A stretch of DNA of 64,000 bases from Labrenzia sp. 011 (lineage in GTDB: Bacteria > Pseudomonadota > Alphaproteobacteria > Rhizobiales > Stappiaceae). The stretch spans positions 62,001-126,000 of the forward strand of contig NZ_QCYM01000005.1 of assembly GCF_003075075.1 (NCBI RefSeq). Reading direction: 5' to 3'. Of the stretch, positions 35,089 through 43,920 are shown in pieces. The translations under genes were made by a program, and so were the position numbers. How positions within the stretch are numbered: position 1 is the stretch's first letter; each line of letters opens with the position of its first letter. A model generated the notes under the pieces. That model made no database searches. It worked only from the letters and a program-made list of their open reading frames with translations, and was not told where the DNA came from.

Positions 35089-35892
35089 ATGAAAGTTTCG
35101 ACCTTCGCCCTGATATTCTCTCTTGGCGCATTCCTGCAGATGGCACCTGCCGTCATGGCGGACACCGAACTGACGGTTGTCGGGACCGGTGATGGCCTGG
35201 AAATGCTCAAGGAGATCGGCAGGGGCTTTACGGACGCCCATCCCGATATCGACTTGTCCATCCCGCCGAGCATCGGATCCGGAGGCGGCATCGCCGCGGT
35301 CAGTTCCGGCGCCGAGCGACTTGGCCGGGTCGCCCGGCCCCTGAAGGACAGCGAAGTCGAATATGGTCTGATATATCTCCCGTTCGCCAGAATTCCGAGT
35401 GCGGTGATTACCCATCCGTCGACCGGCATTACAAGGCTGACAAGTGAAGATCTTGTAAAAGTTTATAGTGGTGAAATTACGAATTGGTCAGAACTGGGAG
35501 GAGCGGATCTGCGGGTGCGTCTCGTCCGGCGGGAAGACGCCGACAGCACGCTACAGGTTCTGCGTGCGACCATGCCCGGCTGGAAAGACCTGAAATTTTC
35601 ACCACGTTCCAAGACGGCCCTGACAACGCAGGAAGCGATTGCAAGTGCCCGCAAGGTCGAAGGAGCCATTGCCTTCGCTCCCTACGCCCTTCCTCTCGAA
35701 GATGGGCTCAACGTGCTTGAAATCGATGGACATCACCCGGCAGAAGACGGCTACCCGAGCGCGGTGACGCTGGCTCTCATCTACAAGGACGGCACGATGG
35801 ACTCGCAGATGAAGGCCTTCATCGAGTACGTCAGGTCCGATCAGGCGCGCGATCTGGTCCGGGGCTTTGGCGGCATTCCCGTTCCGAAATAG
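35089..35892 (+). CDS. PstS-like periplasmic phosphate/anion-binding protein
   Basis: A 267-residue solute-binding protein of the PBP2/PstS-like class. Seen: signal peptide (KVSTFALIFSLGAFLQMAPAVMA, cleavage near residue 24), an anion-binding loop region PSIGSGGGIAAVSSGAERLGRVAR, the PstS-type LTSEDLVKVYSGEITNWSELGG, and the segment REDADSTLQVLRATMPGW. ATG at 35089 after AGGTGG. No pstCAB genes follow; instead a membrane GGDEF-EAL gene begins 7 nt after its stop. Inference: a sensor component rather than a transport receptor. Ligand not proven; phosphate or another oxyanion. Confidence 0.8.
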   Translation: MKVSTFALIFSLGAFLQMAPAVMADTELTVVGTGDGLEMLKEIGRGFTDAHPDIDLSIPPSIGSGGGIAAVSSGAERLGRVARPLKDSEVEYGLIYLPFARIPSAVITHPSTGITRLTSEDLVKVYSGEITNWSELGGADLRVRLVRREDADSTLQVLRATMPGWKDLKFSPRSKTALTTQEAIASARKVEGAIAFAPYALPLEDGLNVLEIDGHHPAEDGYPSAVTLALIYKDGTMDSQMKAFIEYVRSDQARDLVRGFGGIPVPK

Positions 35893-35899
35893 CGCCCGA

Positions 35900-38797
35900 A
35901 TGAACATGATCCGTCACTCGTCTCTCCTTTGGCACTACACCTATGGCGCTGTCTTCACGGCGCTATGCGCGTTTGTCGGATTGATCGGGCTGGTAGCCTA
36001 TCAGCTCGAGACCGGCATGGCTCGCCAGGAAAGCGAGCTTCAGCAACTGTCCCAGTCCCGGCTGCAGGAAAAACTCACGGCGGATGTGAAGCTCGCCGGA
36101 ACACGCCTGGAGTTTCTGTTTCAGGACCGGGTCCGCCGGTTGAATTCGATCGCCGAGCGCATGGACACCGCGAAGGCTGTCGGCTCCCGGAACGTCGTCG
36201 CCATGTCCGAACTGCTCGGACCGGCCGCCGAGCTGGCGGATGTTGATGGAATCGTCGTTCTGGACGAAGAGGCCCGGGTCATCGGTGCGTCGTCCTACAA
36301 GGCGGATCTCGTGCAGCTGGGATCGAAGATCCAGGACTTCAGCTTTTATCCCGGCATCGTGCAGTCGCTGAAACAGAGCTTTCCCGGCGAAAAACGCACC
36401 ATTTCCAGAATCCTGCCCAGCTCCGATACGCAGGTGTTCGTCGAGAACGATAAGGTCAACGCCGTTTCGCAAGTCATTTTCGTGCCCGTCTTCGACGACT
36501 TCGGATATGTGATCGGCGGTTTGATGGCGCAGCGCTGGCTGCGGAAGGAAGAGAAGCTTCTTGCTGCATTGGCCGAAATCAACGCCTTCGAACTGGCGGT
36601 AATCTATGATGAACGGATTATCTCCAGGGCCAATTTCACCGGCAACGAATCCGATATCAGCAGCCCGTCGTCTTCGCCCGGCATAACGCTCAACGGCCGG
36701 CGGATCGTAAAATGCGGCGTGCCGGTCCTGCCGTTGACGATCTGTGCGCTGATGCCGATCGAAGCCCTTACGGCAACCCAGAACGAACTCATCCGGATCG
36801 GGAGCGAGGAAGAGGCCAAGCTGCTCCGGTGGCTGTTTCTGTTCGGACTGCTGACCCTCGTCGCCTTCGCGACCGTCGCCTTTCTCCTGGCCCGGCGCGT
36901 GACCCGGCCGCTGACGAATATCACCCGGGTCCTGTCCGGGATCGCCGAGGGCGATTTCGAAAACAAGGTGGTCGGCACCGAACGCAGCGACGAAGTCGGC
37001 GATATCGCCCGCTCCGTCGTCTCCCTGCAGCGTTCCGTCAAGGAGCGTGATGCGCTGCGGGTCAGGGTCAACGAGAAGAACCTCATCCTGAAATCGCAGG
37101 AAGCCCGGTTGCGGGAGCAGAACATCCTGTTCGATGCCGCTCTCAGCAACATGTCTCACGGTCTGTGCATGTTCGACGCGACCGGAAAGCTGATCGTCTC
37201 CAACGAACGCTATGCGGAACTCTTCGAACTGGAGCCGGACAGCATCCGGCCCGGCATGACGGCGGCCGAACTGGCGGCTCTCCAGATAGCAGAGAGGCTC
37301 GAGCCGGACGTTCCCGGTTCCCTGGGCATGTCTTCCACGCAGCCCCGGGCGTTCTCGGAAACGCAGAGCACGGAGATGGTCAGGATCCGGTCCGGACGGA
37401 TCGTGCTGACCACCCGCCAGCCGCTGTCCGACGGCGGCTGGGTGGCCATCTCGGAAGACATTACCGAGCGCCAGGAGGCCCGCGACCGGTTGGCCTATCT
37501 GGCCCGTCACGACATCCTGACCCAACTGCCGAACAGGATAGAGTTCCGCGACCAGAAACAGGCGCTTCTCAAGCGGCAGCAGGTCGAGGGAGGGGAATTC
37601 GCGATCCTTTGCCTCGATCTGGATGAATTCAAGACCATCAACGATTCCCTCGGCCACCCCATCGGCGACGAACTGCTGCGCCAGGTGGCCGCGCGGCTGA
37701 AGACGCTGGTCAGCGACAGGGAAATCGTCGTCCGTCTCGGCGGCGACGAATTCGCGATCCTGACCGGACTGCCCTCCGGGGAACAGGAGACCGCCGAACT
37801 TGCCCAGACGATCATCTGGGAGCTGTCGCGGCCGTTTCAGATCGCCGATCATGAGATCGTCATCGGGGTAAGCATCGGCATCGCGCTGGCCACGGGAGAC
37901 GGTACGGCGGGGGACGAACTGTTCAAACAGGCCGACCTCGCCCTCTACAGGGCCAAGGAAGACGGACGCAACACCTACCGCTTCTTCGAGGCGGATATGG
38001 GCACGGCGGTCAAGGACCGCCGTGAACTGATCACCGATCTTCGCAACGCGGTTGGAAACGGCGAACTCGAGCTCTATTTCCAGCCGCAATATTGCCTCAA
38101 GAGCGATACGATTTCAGGGTTCGAGGCCCTGGTGCGCTGGAACCATCCCGGTCGCGGGCTCGTGTCGCCGGCGGACTTTATCCCGCTTGCGGAGGACACC
38201 GGCCTGATCAACCCGCTCGGGGAGTGGGTTCTGCAGGAGGCCTGCCGTATCGCCGCGGACTGGCCGCAGCATTTGCGGGTGGCCGTGAATCTGTCGCCGC
38301 GCCAGCTGCGCGGCCACGCATTCGGTCCCGTGCTGATCGAAGCCCTCATGAAGTCGGGACTTCGGGCGGACCGTCTGGAACTGGAAGTGACGGAAGGGGT
38401 TCTCCTTACCGATTCCGACGACGTCCTGAACGCCCTGCATCAGGCCAAGTCCCTGGGGGTCAAGGTCTCGATGGATGATTTCGGAACGGGATATTCCTCG
38501 CTCAGCTATCTCCGCCGGTTCCCGTTCAACAAGATCAAGATCGATCAGTCCTTCGTCCGGTCCATGGCCTACTCGGACGACTCCATTTCCATTGTGAAGG
38601 CGATTATCGGGCTGGCCAGGGATCTGGACATGTCGACCACCGCCGAGGGCGTCGAGACCGAGGAACTGCTGAACATGCTGGTGGATATCGGCTGCTCCGA
38701 GGCGCAGGGCTATTATCTCGGGCGCCCCATGCCCGTGGCCGACGTCCGGGAGCTGATCCGTTCGGTTGACCGGGAAATGTCGACGGCGGCCCAATAG
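35900..38797 (+). CDS. Membrane GGDEF-EAL cyclic-di-GMP enzyme with periplasmic sensor, HAMP and PAS
   Basis: A 965-residue signalling protein. Seen in order: helix 1 (about 10-32), a periplasmic region of about 270 residues with a dCACHE-like pattern (GIVVLDEEARVIGASS), helix 2 (about 307-332), HAMP (about 333-385), a PAS-like domain with FDAALSNMSHGLCMFDATG, GGDEF with an intact GGDEF motif at 614-618, and EAL with EAL at 742-744 and DDFGTGYSSL. Both catalytic signatures look intact, so synthesis, hydrolysis or switching are possible. ATG 35900 chosen; an earlier in-frame TTG overlaps the previous gene. Probably co-transcribed with the PstS-like protein. Confidence 0.88.
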   Translation: MNMIRHSSLLWHYTYGAVFTALCAFVGLIGLVAYQLETGMARQESELQQLSQSRLQEKLTADVKLAGTRLEFLFQDRVRRLNSIAERMDTAKAVGSRNVVAMSELLGPAAELADVDGIVVLDEEARVIGASSYKADLVQLGSKIQDFSFYPGIVQSLKQSFPGEKRTISRILPSSDTQVFVENDKVNAVSQVIFVPVFDDFGYVIGGLMAQRWLRKEEKLLAALAEINAFELAVIYDERIISRANFTGNESDISSPSSSPGITLNGRRIVKCGVPVLPLTICALMPIEALTATQNELIRIGSEEEAKLLRWLFLFGLLTLVAFATVAFLLARRVTRPLTNITRVLSGIAEGDFENKVVGTERSDEVGDIARSVVSLQRSVKERDALRVRVNEKNLILKSQEARLREQNILFDAALSNMSHGLCMFDATGKLIVSNERYAELFELEPDSIRPGMTAAELAALQIAERLEPDVPGSLGMSSTQPRAFSETQSTEMVRIRSGRIVLTTRQPLSDGGWVAISEDITERQEARDRLAYLARHDILTQLPNRIEFRDQKQALLKRQQVEGGEFAILCLDLDEFKTINDSLGHPIGDELLRQVAARLKTLVSDREIVVRLGGDEFAILTGLPSGEQETAELAQTIIWELSRPFQIADHEIVIGVSIGIALATGDGTAGDELFKQADLALYRAKEDGRNTYRFFEADMGTAVKDRRELITDLRNAVGNGELELYFQPQYCLKSDTISGFEALVRWNHPGRGLVSPADFIPLAEDTGLINPLGEWVLQEACRIAADWPQHLRVAVNLSPRQLRGHAFGPVLIEALMKSGLRADRLELEVTEGVLLTDSDDVLNALHQAKSLGVKVSMDDFGTGYSSLSYLRRFPFNKIKIDQSFVRSMAYSDDSISIVKAIIGLARDLDMSTTAEGVETEELLNMLVDIGCSEAQGYYLGRPMPVADVRELIRSVDREMSTAAQ

Positions 38798-38859
38798 GCC
38801 AGGACACATGAATTAAGCGCCCGGGCAGCGTGTTGCGTTTGCAGCGGGCCGGGAAAAGG

Positions 38860-38896
38860 TCCCGGGCAGCATCTGCATTGCAAATGCATACGGCCG
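38860..38896. repeat. Intergenic repeat, copy 1 (after a GGDEF-EAL gene)
   Basis: A 37-nt stretch beginning TCCCGGGCAGC and containing the palindrome TGCATT-GCA-AATGCA. It matches 57671-57708 at most positions with one insertion. A further partial copy of its CCCGGGCAGC core lies 41 nt upstream (38820-38829). It sits in the gap between convergent genes. Confidence 0.4.
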
Positions 38897-38921
38897 TTTC
38901 CCGAAGTCAGCGCTGCGTGTT

Positions 38922-39938
38922 CTAACCCGTCGTTGCGGATGTGAACGGCGTGGCTGCCTTGCGCAACAGGGCACTGGCAAGCGCCAGCACGCCCTTGTCT
39001 TCCTCGGCCACGTAAAACGGATCGGCGTAGAAGGTGGCTCCGGCATCGCGGGCCAGCTCCCGCATGGCTTCCACATGGGATGGGGCGCCGGCCGAATAGA
39101 TCACATGGTTCGCCGTCAGATCCCCGACAAGTTCATGCGGCCGGGCCGTCAGGACGGCCTCGTCGTCGCCGTCGCTTGCGGTCAGGGAAATGGCGATGCC
39201 GCGGTTGCGCAGCCAGCGCACCGCGTCGCGCATGTAAAGACCGTCCCGTGTCCGCGCCCCGGCGATGATCCGGATTTCCCGGCCCGGCTGACCCATGCTT
39301 GCGGCAACCGCAATCGACCAGATCGGCGCAAAGCCGGTGCCGGTCGAGGTCAGGACGATGGGATCCGGCTGCCTGCGCAGGAAGGCGTTGCCGAATGGCC
39401 CGTGAAGCTTGACGCTGTGTCCCTTCCGGATGTCCGTGCCCAGTTTGGAGGAGACGATACTGCCCGGATAGACCTTGATATGAAAGACGATGACGTCCTT
39501 TTCCGCGTCCAGGTTGAGCGGTGTCGTCGGGCTGTAGTCGCGGGGCGGGTAGCCCGCGAATGTGGCGCGCAGATACTGGCCCGCAAGCCAGGTGACCGGC
39601 CGGGCCACGCGGATGCGCACTTCCAGGTAGTCTTTCCTGACTTCGCGGATGGATTCCACCACGCCCCTTGTCGTTTTCACCAGTGGTACCGGATCATAGG
39701 AAATCTCCGCATCGCCCGTGAGCAGCGAGATGCAGCCCAGAACGGTGTCCTTTTCCCGCGTTCCCAGGTCATCGATCTCGCCGCTCAGCACCCGCACCCG
39801 GCAGGTCTCGCACTGTCCCGAGCAGCAATCGTGGGGGATGACGAGACGTCCGCCGAGGCCCGCGTCGATCAGGGTGTCTCCGACATTGGCCTTGATCTTC
39901 TTCCCGTTGATCGTGACGGTGCATGTGCTCTTTGACAT
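38922..39938 (-). CDS. 2Fe-2S ferredoxin/FAD/NAD oxidoreductase (phenol hydroxylase reductase-like)
   Basis: A 338-residue electron-transfer protein. Seen: N-terminal plant-type [2Fe-2S] ferredoxin domain with HDCCSGQCETCRV and the distal Cys in GCI, FAD-binding motif RDYSPTT (RxYS), and a nucleotide-binding domain with STGTGFAPIWSI. The domain order ferredoxin-FAD-NAD is that of oxygenase reductases such as BenC or phenol hydroxylase reductase. It follows the cytochrome b561/haem protein by 36 nt and no oxygenase is nearby. Inference: NAD(P)H-linked electron feed to, or from, the membrane cytochrome. Confidence 0.85.
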   Translation of the reverse strand: MSKSTCTVTINGKKIKANVGDTLIDAGLGGRLVIPHDCCSGQCETCRVRVLSGEIDDLGTREKDTVLGCISLLTGDAEISYDPVPLVKTTRGVVESIREVRKDYLEVRIRVARPVTWLAGQYLRATFAGYPPRDYSPTTPLNLDAEKDVIVFHIKVYPGSIVSSKLGTDIRKGHSVKLHGPFGNAFLRRQPDPIVLTSTGTGFAPIWSIAVAASMGQPGREIRIIAGARTRDGLYMRDAVRWLRNRGIAISLTASDGDDEAVLTARPHELVGDLTANHVIYSAGAPSHVEAMRELARDAGATFYADPFYVAEEDKGVLALASALLRKAATPFTSATTG

Positions 39939-39974
39939 GTTGGGCGTGTCCGTGTGAAGCGTGGCAGATCCGGC

Positions 39975-41756
39975 TCAGTTGAAGGTCAACCGCACCGGAC
40001 GCGAATGCCGTGTGTGGCGGGTCTGGTTGTGATCGAAGACCGACAACCACATGTAAAGTCCGTCTCTCATGGCCAGATCCTTCTCGTGACCCGTATCCAT
40101 ATCGCGGATCACTTCAAGGGTCCAATAGCCGTCCCGCCATTGCGAAGCGCCCTCCAGATCGGCCCGGTTGCCCGAATACTCGCCCTGGATCAGGACGCCG
40201 GGGATGACGGTGCCGACGGGAATTTCCGCATCCTTCTCTTCCGAATAGGGAACGCTTTCGTTCTCCAGCATCCACCATTGTGCCCCCTGGTCCTCGCTGG
40301 CGTCCGGCGACAGGTCGATTGTCCCCATGAGGGCCGTGGTTCTGGCGTGGTCCCTGGGAAGACGGTTCACGCCGACGGTGCCGTGATAGTGGGTGTCCGG
40401 GTCGCCGATGTAGTTGTAGACATAGAAGGCCTTGCCGTCGTCCGAAGTATACCCGGCGCTGTAGCGCGCCTTTCCGGCCGCCTGCGCTTCGGTCGGCTCG
40501 ATCGGTGTGCCGAACCACATGTCGTCGACCTTGCCCAGCATCCCGCCCCGGGTGGCTTTCCACTGCCACACGTCGATCAGGCTGCCGTCGGTGGTATAGT
40601 GCAGTCCCCGCCCGTGAAAGGGGGCCGGTTTGTCGCCCAGGGGTCTCGGGCCCATATGGGTCGCGCCGCCGCCGCCAAACACGTCGCTGGTCGAAAAGGC
40701 CACCGAGAACTTGTCTTCGTAAAAGGCCGTTTCATCCGAGATATCCGCACGGTTGTTCAGCATGCGCCAGCCGTCTTCGGTCTTGATGAGCGGGTGCCGC
40801 TTCAGGGAACGGGTGGGATCCTCCCACCGGAAAGCAAAAGCGATCTTGTCTCCGACCTGCACGGCCCGCAGCTCGACGGTGGATTCGCCGGTTCCGCCGA
40901 GGTTCGAGCCCTGCTGGGTCCGGACGAATACGGGAGTTGCTGCCTGCCAGGGCGCATCGTCGAGAATACCGTCAAGCGTCGGCAATGTGTCTGCCCTGGC
41001 CACGATGAGATCGGGCCTCGTGCCGAAGTCCAGCGTCAGGGCGAGTGCGATGACGATCGCTCCCAGGGCGGCGGAGACCGCGAGGGGGCGCCGCGCCATG
41101 CCCGGGAACCGGCGCAAGGCTTGCGGACGGAACAGCCGCAGAAGCTGCTCCACGCCGCCATAGCAGTAATGCAGGATCACATGCGTGCCGATATAGGTCA
41201 GCACCACCAGGGCGGCGATGTAATGGACGGTGACCCAGATGTCGCCGTGCCCCAGGTAAAGCAGGACGCCGGTGGCCGACAGGACGATGACGGCGGCGAA
41301 CAGGATCCAGTAGGCGATGACGTTGAGCGCCGCGATGCGCAGCTTGTTGCTCGCGGGCAGGGTCAGCACGACGATCTTCTTCGAGGAGATCCGTCGCTTC
41401 AGACGCGCCAGCGACATATAGGCGGCATAGGCGAAGATGACCGCCAGCACGAAGACGGCGGAGACGAAGTGCCAGGTCCAGATCTCGCCCTGGGGCAGGA
41501 TCGGCTCGAACAGTTTGGAGAACCAGGCACCTTCCGCGTCGGATGACAGCCGGAGGCCGGTCAGAAGGCTGACAAGGATGGCAATGAAAAGCGTCCAGTG
41601 GAGCAGGATGGTGCCGATATCGCTGCGTATCGGCACCTTGACCTTCGGGGGCCTGCCGGCGGCCGCGCGGCTGTCTTGCGTCGACCTGGCTTTTCCTGAC
41701 GATTGTGGCGGAGCCGTGAGATCGAGAGAATTGTGGGTCACGTGGTCCGTCAACAT
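39975..41756 (-). CDS. Cytochrome b561 fused to an ethylbenzene-dehydrogenase-type haem-binding domain
   Basis: A 593-residue fusion protein. Seen: residues about 45-215 form a b561-like membrane domain with four helices and paired histidines (TILLHWTLF, TWHFVSAVF, WVTVHYIAALVVLTYIGTHVILHY); a further helix (about 230-250) leads to a soluble C-terminal domain of about 330 residues starting VARADTLPTLDGILDDAPWQ, typical of the EB_dh/DMSO reductase gamma-like haem b fold. Inference: membrane-anchored periplasmic haem protein passing electrons to or from the quinone pool. The partner catalytic subunit is not in the window. Confidence 0.8.
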   Translation of the reverse strand: MLTDHVTHNSLDLTAPPQSSGKARSTQDSRAAAGRPPKVKVPIRSDIGTILLHWTLFIAILVSLLTGLRLSSDAEGAWFSKLFEPILPQGEIWTWHFVSAVFVLAVIFAYAAYMSLARLKRRISSKKIVVLTLPASNKLRIAALNVIAYWILFAAVIVLSATGVLLYLGHGDIWVTVHYIAALVVLTYIGTHVILHYCYGGVEQLLRLFRPQALRRFPGMARRPLAVSAALGAIVIALALTLDFGTRPDLIVARADTLPTLDGILDDAPWQAATPVFVRTQQGSNLGGTGESTVELRAVQVGDKIAFAFRWEDPTRSLKRHPLIKTEDGWRMLNNRADISDETAFYEDKFSVAFSTSDVFGGGGATHMGPRPLGDKPAPFHGRGLHYTTDGSLIDVWQWKATRGGMLGKVDDMWFGTPIEPTEAQAAGKARYSAGYTSDDGKAFYVYNYIGDPDTHYHGTVGVNRLPRDHARTTALMGTIDLSPDASEDQGAQWWMLENESVPYSEEKDAEIPVGTVIPGVLIQGEYSGNRADLEGASQWRDGYWTLEVIRDMDTGHEKDLAMRDGLYMWLSVFDHNQTRHTRHSRPVRLTFN

Positions 41757-41850
41757 GTCCTCCTAATCCGGCTGATTCACGTCCCATGTCAAAACAGCGA
41801 ATCGTGGCGGATATACTACCGGGAAAGTCAATGATTAAGTCGAGAAAATA

Positions 41851-41868
41851 ACATTTTGAGATAAATGT
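41851..41868. promoter_or_regulatory. Inverted repeat upstream of the cytochrome b561 fusion gene
   Basis: Perfect 6-nt arms ACATTT and AAATGT separated by TGAGAT, in an AT-rich stretch 95-112 nt upstream of the minus-strand gene at 41756. It is not an FNR box. Candidate operator for the redox pair; no regulator gene is adjacent. The surrounding 41757-42180 shows no supported gene; hairpins at 42124-42140 (GGGTG/CACCC) and 42143-42158 (GATTG/CAATC) precede the ATPase leader. Confidence 0.35.
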
Positions 41869-42180
41869 GAAGCATAAATATGCGGCGCAACTACCCTTAA
41901 ACCTATCCGTGCGCTGGAGCGCATGCGTGAATAGCACGAGAGCGATCTGATGTCGCGATGTAGACTGGAAAATTCATTGGTAAAATTAAGTATTTCTCGG
42001 ATGGAAATGGATAAAAATCTTGTTGCCGGATGGCAGGGGGCAATAGTCCTGCAGCCTTCGGAGAAATATGTGAATAAAATCTGGCTGAGTTCCGAACAGG
42101 TATGCGGACCATGAGTACCGAGTGGGTGGTTTTCGCACCCGGGATTGGAAAATCAATCTGATTTGAGGTGACGATGTTAT

Positions 42181-42552
42181 TCGGGTGCCGTAACCTTCCG
42201 CAAGGGTAGTATGTCTGCCTCTCAAGCCATGTCTGCGCCTGCGATGAAGGCGCAACCCGACCGGAGCGGGTGAGCGTGCCTGTAACCCGCAAGGATTACA
42301 TCGCGATGTTGCTTTCGGTGGTCTTCGACGATTCCGGCATTGATGCAGGTCATTCGCGCGGCAAGACATTGCGGCTAACCTGCTGCCGGCTGAGCGGCAG
42401 TGACGGTTTGCCTGATCGGGAGCGCCTGATCGGGTGGAGTGTCGCACGCGTTACAGGTTCACACCCCAGGCTAGCGTTTCGAACAGAGGTGTTTCAGGTG
42501 CCCGAACGCCGGTTTTCCATGCACTCAAGAGGTCAATTCCCAGGGGGCAACG
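42181..42552 (+). ncRNA. Candidate structured leader RNA of the V-ATPase operon
   Basis: About 370 nt between the promoter region and atpB with a dense run of hairpins: CCTT/AAGG (42194-42205), TGCGCC/GGCGCA (42234-42254), ACCCG/CGGGT (42255-42271), TGTAA/TTACA (42281-42300) and CTGCCG/CGGCAG (42383-42400). A motif of GTGCC, GTAACC and CGCAAGG occurs twice, at 42185-42205 and 42276-42294, and GCCTGATCGGG is directly repeated at 42410-42420 and 42424-42434. This suggests a cis-regulatory RNA, perhaps with tandem aptamers. A 99-codon frame (42270-42569) crosses it but overlaps atpB and has no domain-like content. Class unknown; a Na+-sensing riboswitch is one hypothesis. Confidence 0.45.
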
Positions 42553-43920
42553 ATGCTGGTTTCCCATAGTCGAATTATCGACATCGTTGGCGATATCATC
42601 CGCATTGCGGTGTCTTCCTCCGCTCCCGGATCGGAAGGGCGGCCCTGCCTGGGCGATCTGGCGCTGGTGGATGCGGGCAACGGCACGACCTCTCTTGCGC
42701 AGGTCATCAATATCGACCGCGAAATGGTATCCCTCCAGGTGAATTCCGGCACCAAGGGCTTGGCGAACAACGCCTCTGTCCGGTTTCTGGGCGAGCCGGC
42801 CAAGGTTACCTATTCCGGCAACATTCTCGGCAGGGTGTTCGACGGCGCCGGTCATCCCATCGACCGGGGACCGGATCTGTCGAGCGATCCCTCCGTTCCG
42901 ATCGGCGGTCCCTCCGCCAATCCGATGAAGCGCGTTCTCGCCTCACGCATGATCCGCACGGACGTGCCGATGATCGACATCTTCAACTGCCTGGTGGAAA
43001 GCCAGAAGATCCCGATCTTTTCCGTTTCCGGCGAGCCCTACAACCCCTTCCTGGCGCGCATCGGCATTCAGGCGGATGCCGATATCGTTGTTTTCGGGGG
43101 GCTTGGGCTGATCTTCGACGACTATGCCTTTTTCCGCAAACAGTTCGAGGATGCTGGTGTCTTTCCGCGCACGGTGATGTTCATCAACCAGGCCTCCGAC
43201 CCGGTGGTGGAACGCCTGCAGGTGCCGGACATGGCGCTGGCGGTCGCCGAGAAATTCGCGGTCGAGGAAGGCAAGCGGGTTCTGGTTCTGCTGACGGACA
43301 TGACCGCCTTCGCCGACGCGCTGAAGGAGGTCTCCATCGCCATGGAGCGGGTTCCGGCAAACCGCGGCTATCCGGGCGACCTCTATTCCCAGCTGGCCCG
43401 CCGATATGAAAAGGCCTGTGACTTCAAGGGGGCAGGGTCCGTGACGATCCTGACGGTCACGACCATGCCCGGCAATGATGTCACTCATCCCGTGCCCGAC
43501 AATACCGGCTACATCACAGAAGGTCAGTTCTATCTGCACAGCGGTGTCATCGACCCGTTCGGTTCGCTCTCCCGCCTCAAGCAGCATGTCATCGGCAAGG
43601 TGACCCGCGAGGATCACAACCAGATCATGAACACCATGATCCGGTTTTATTCCGGCGCCCGGGATGCGGAACAGAAACAGTCGATGGCCTTCGAGCTTTC
43701 GGCGTATGACCGCCAGCTGCTCAAGTTCGGAAACCTGTTCCGGGAACGCTTCATGGACATCGAGGTGTCGAAGCCGCTGGAGGAAGCGCTGGACCTGTGC
43801 TGGCAGACGCTGGCCGAATGTTTCGAACCCGATCAGCTGCTGATGAAGCAGGAGCTGATCGACAAGTACCTTCCCGACATCGCGTCGCCGGTGAAAACGG
43901 CGGACGGGGAGATGGCCTGA
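42553..43920 (+). CDS. atpB: V-type ATP synthase/ATPase subunit B
   Basis: A 455-residue regulatory nucleotide-binding subunit of the V1 head. Seen: N-terminal beta-barrel, then GRVFDGAGHPIDRGPDLS, a degenerate P-loop region (FSVSGEPYNPFLARIG) instead of GxxxxGKT, as expected for B, and MERVPANRGYPGDLYSQLARRYEKA, a V-type B signature. Start ATG 42553 after GGGGG. First gene of seven in the operon; its stop overlaps the subunit D ATG (TGATG). Length is normal. Confidence 0.92.
   Translation: MLVSHSRIIDIVGDIIRIAVSSSAPGSEGRPCLGDLALVDAGNGTTSLAQVINIDREMVSLQVNSGTKGLANNASVRFLGEPAKVTYSGNILGRVFDGAGHPIDRGPDLSSDPSVPIGGPSANPMKRVLASRMIRTDVPMIDIFNCLVESQKIPIFSVSGEPYNPFLARIGIQADADIVVFGGLGLIFDDYAFFRKQFEDAGVFPRTVMFINQASDPVVERLQVPDMALAVAEKFAVEEGKRVLVLLTDMTAFADALKEVSIAMERVPANRGYPGDLYSQLARRYEKACDFKGAGSVTILTVTTMPGNDVTHPVPDNTGYITEGQFYLHSGVIDPFGSLSRLKQHVIGKVTREDHNQIMNTMIRFYSGARDAEQKQSMAFELSAYDRQLLKFGNLFRERFMDIEVSKPLEEALDLCWQTLAECFEPDQLLMKQELIDKYLPDIASPVKTADGEMA

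Noticed and set aside
41851-41868. Possible FNR/Anr box upstream of the b561 fusion
   Set aside because: The sequence lacks TTGAT-n4-ATCAA; it is kept only as an unassigned inverted repeat.
42270-42569. 99-codon plus-strand frame in the ATPase leader
   Set aside because: It overlaps atpB in another frame, shows no domain-like pattern and sits on strong hairpins; a structured RNA explains the region better.
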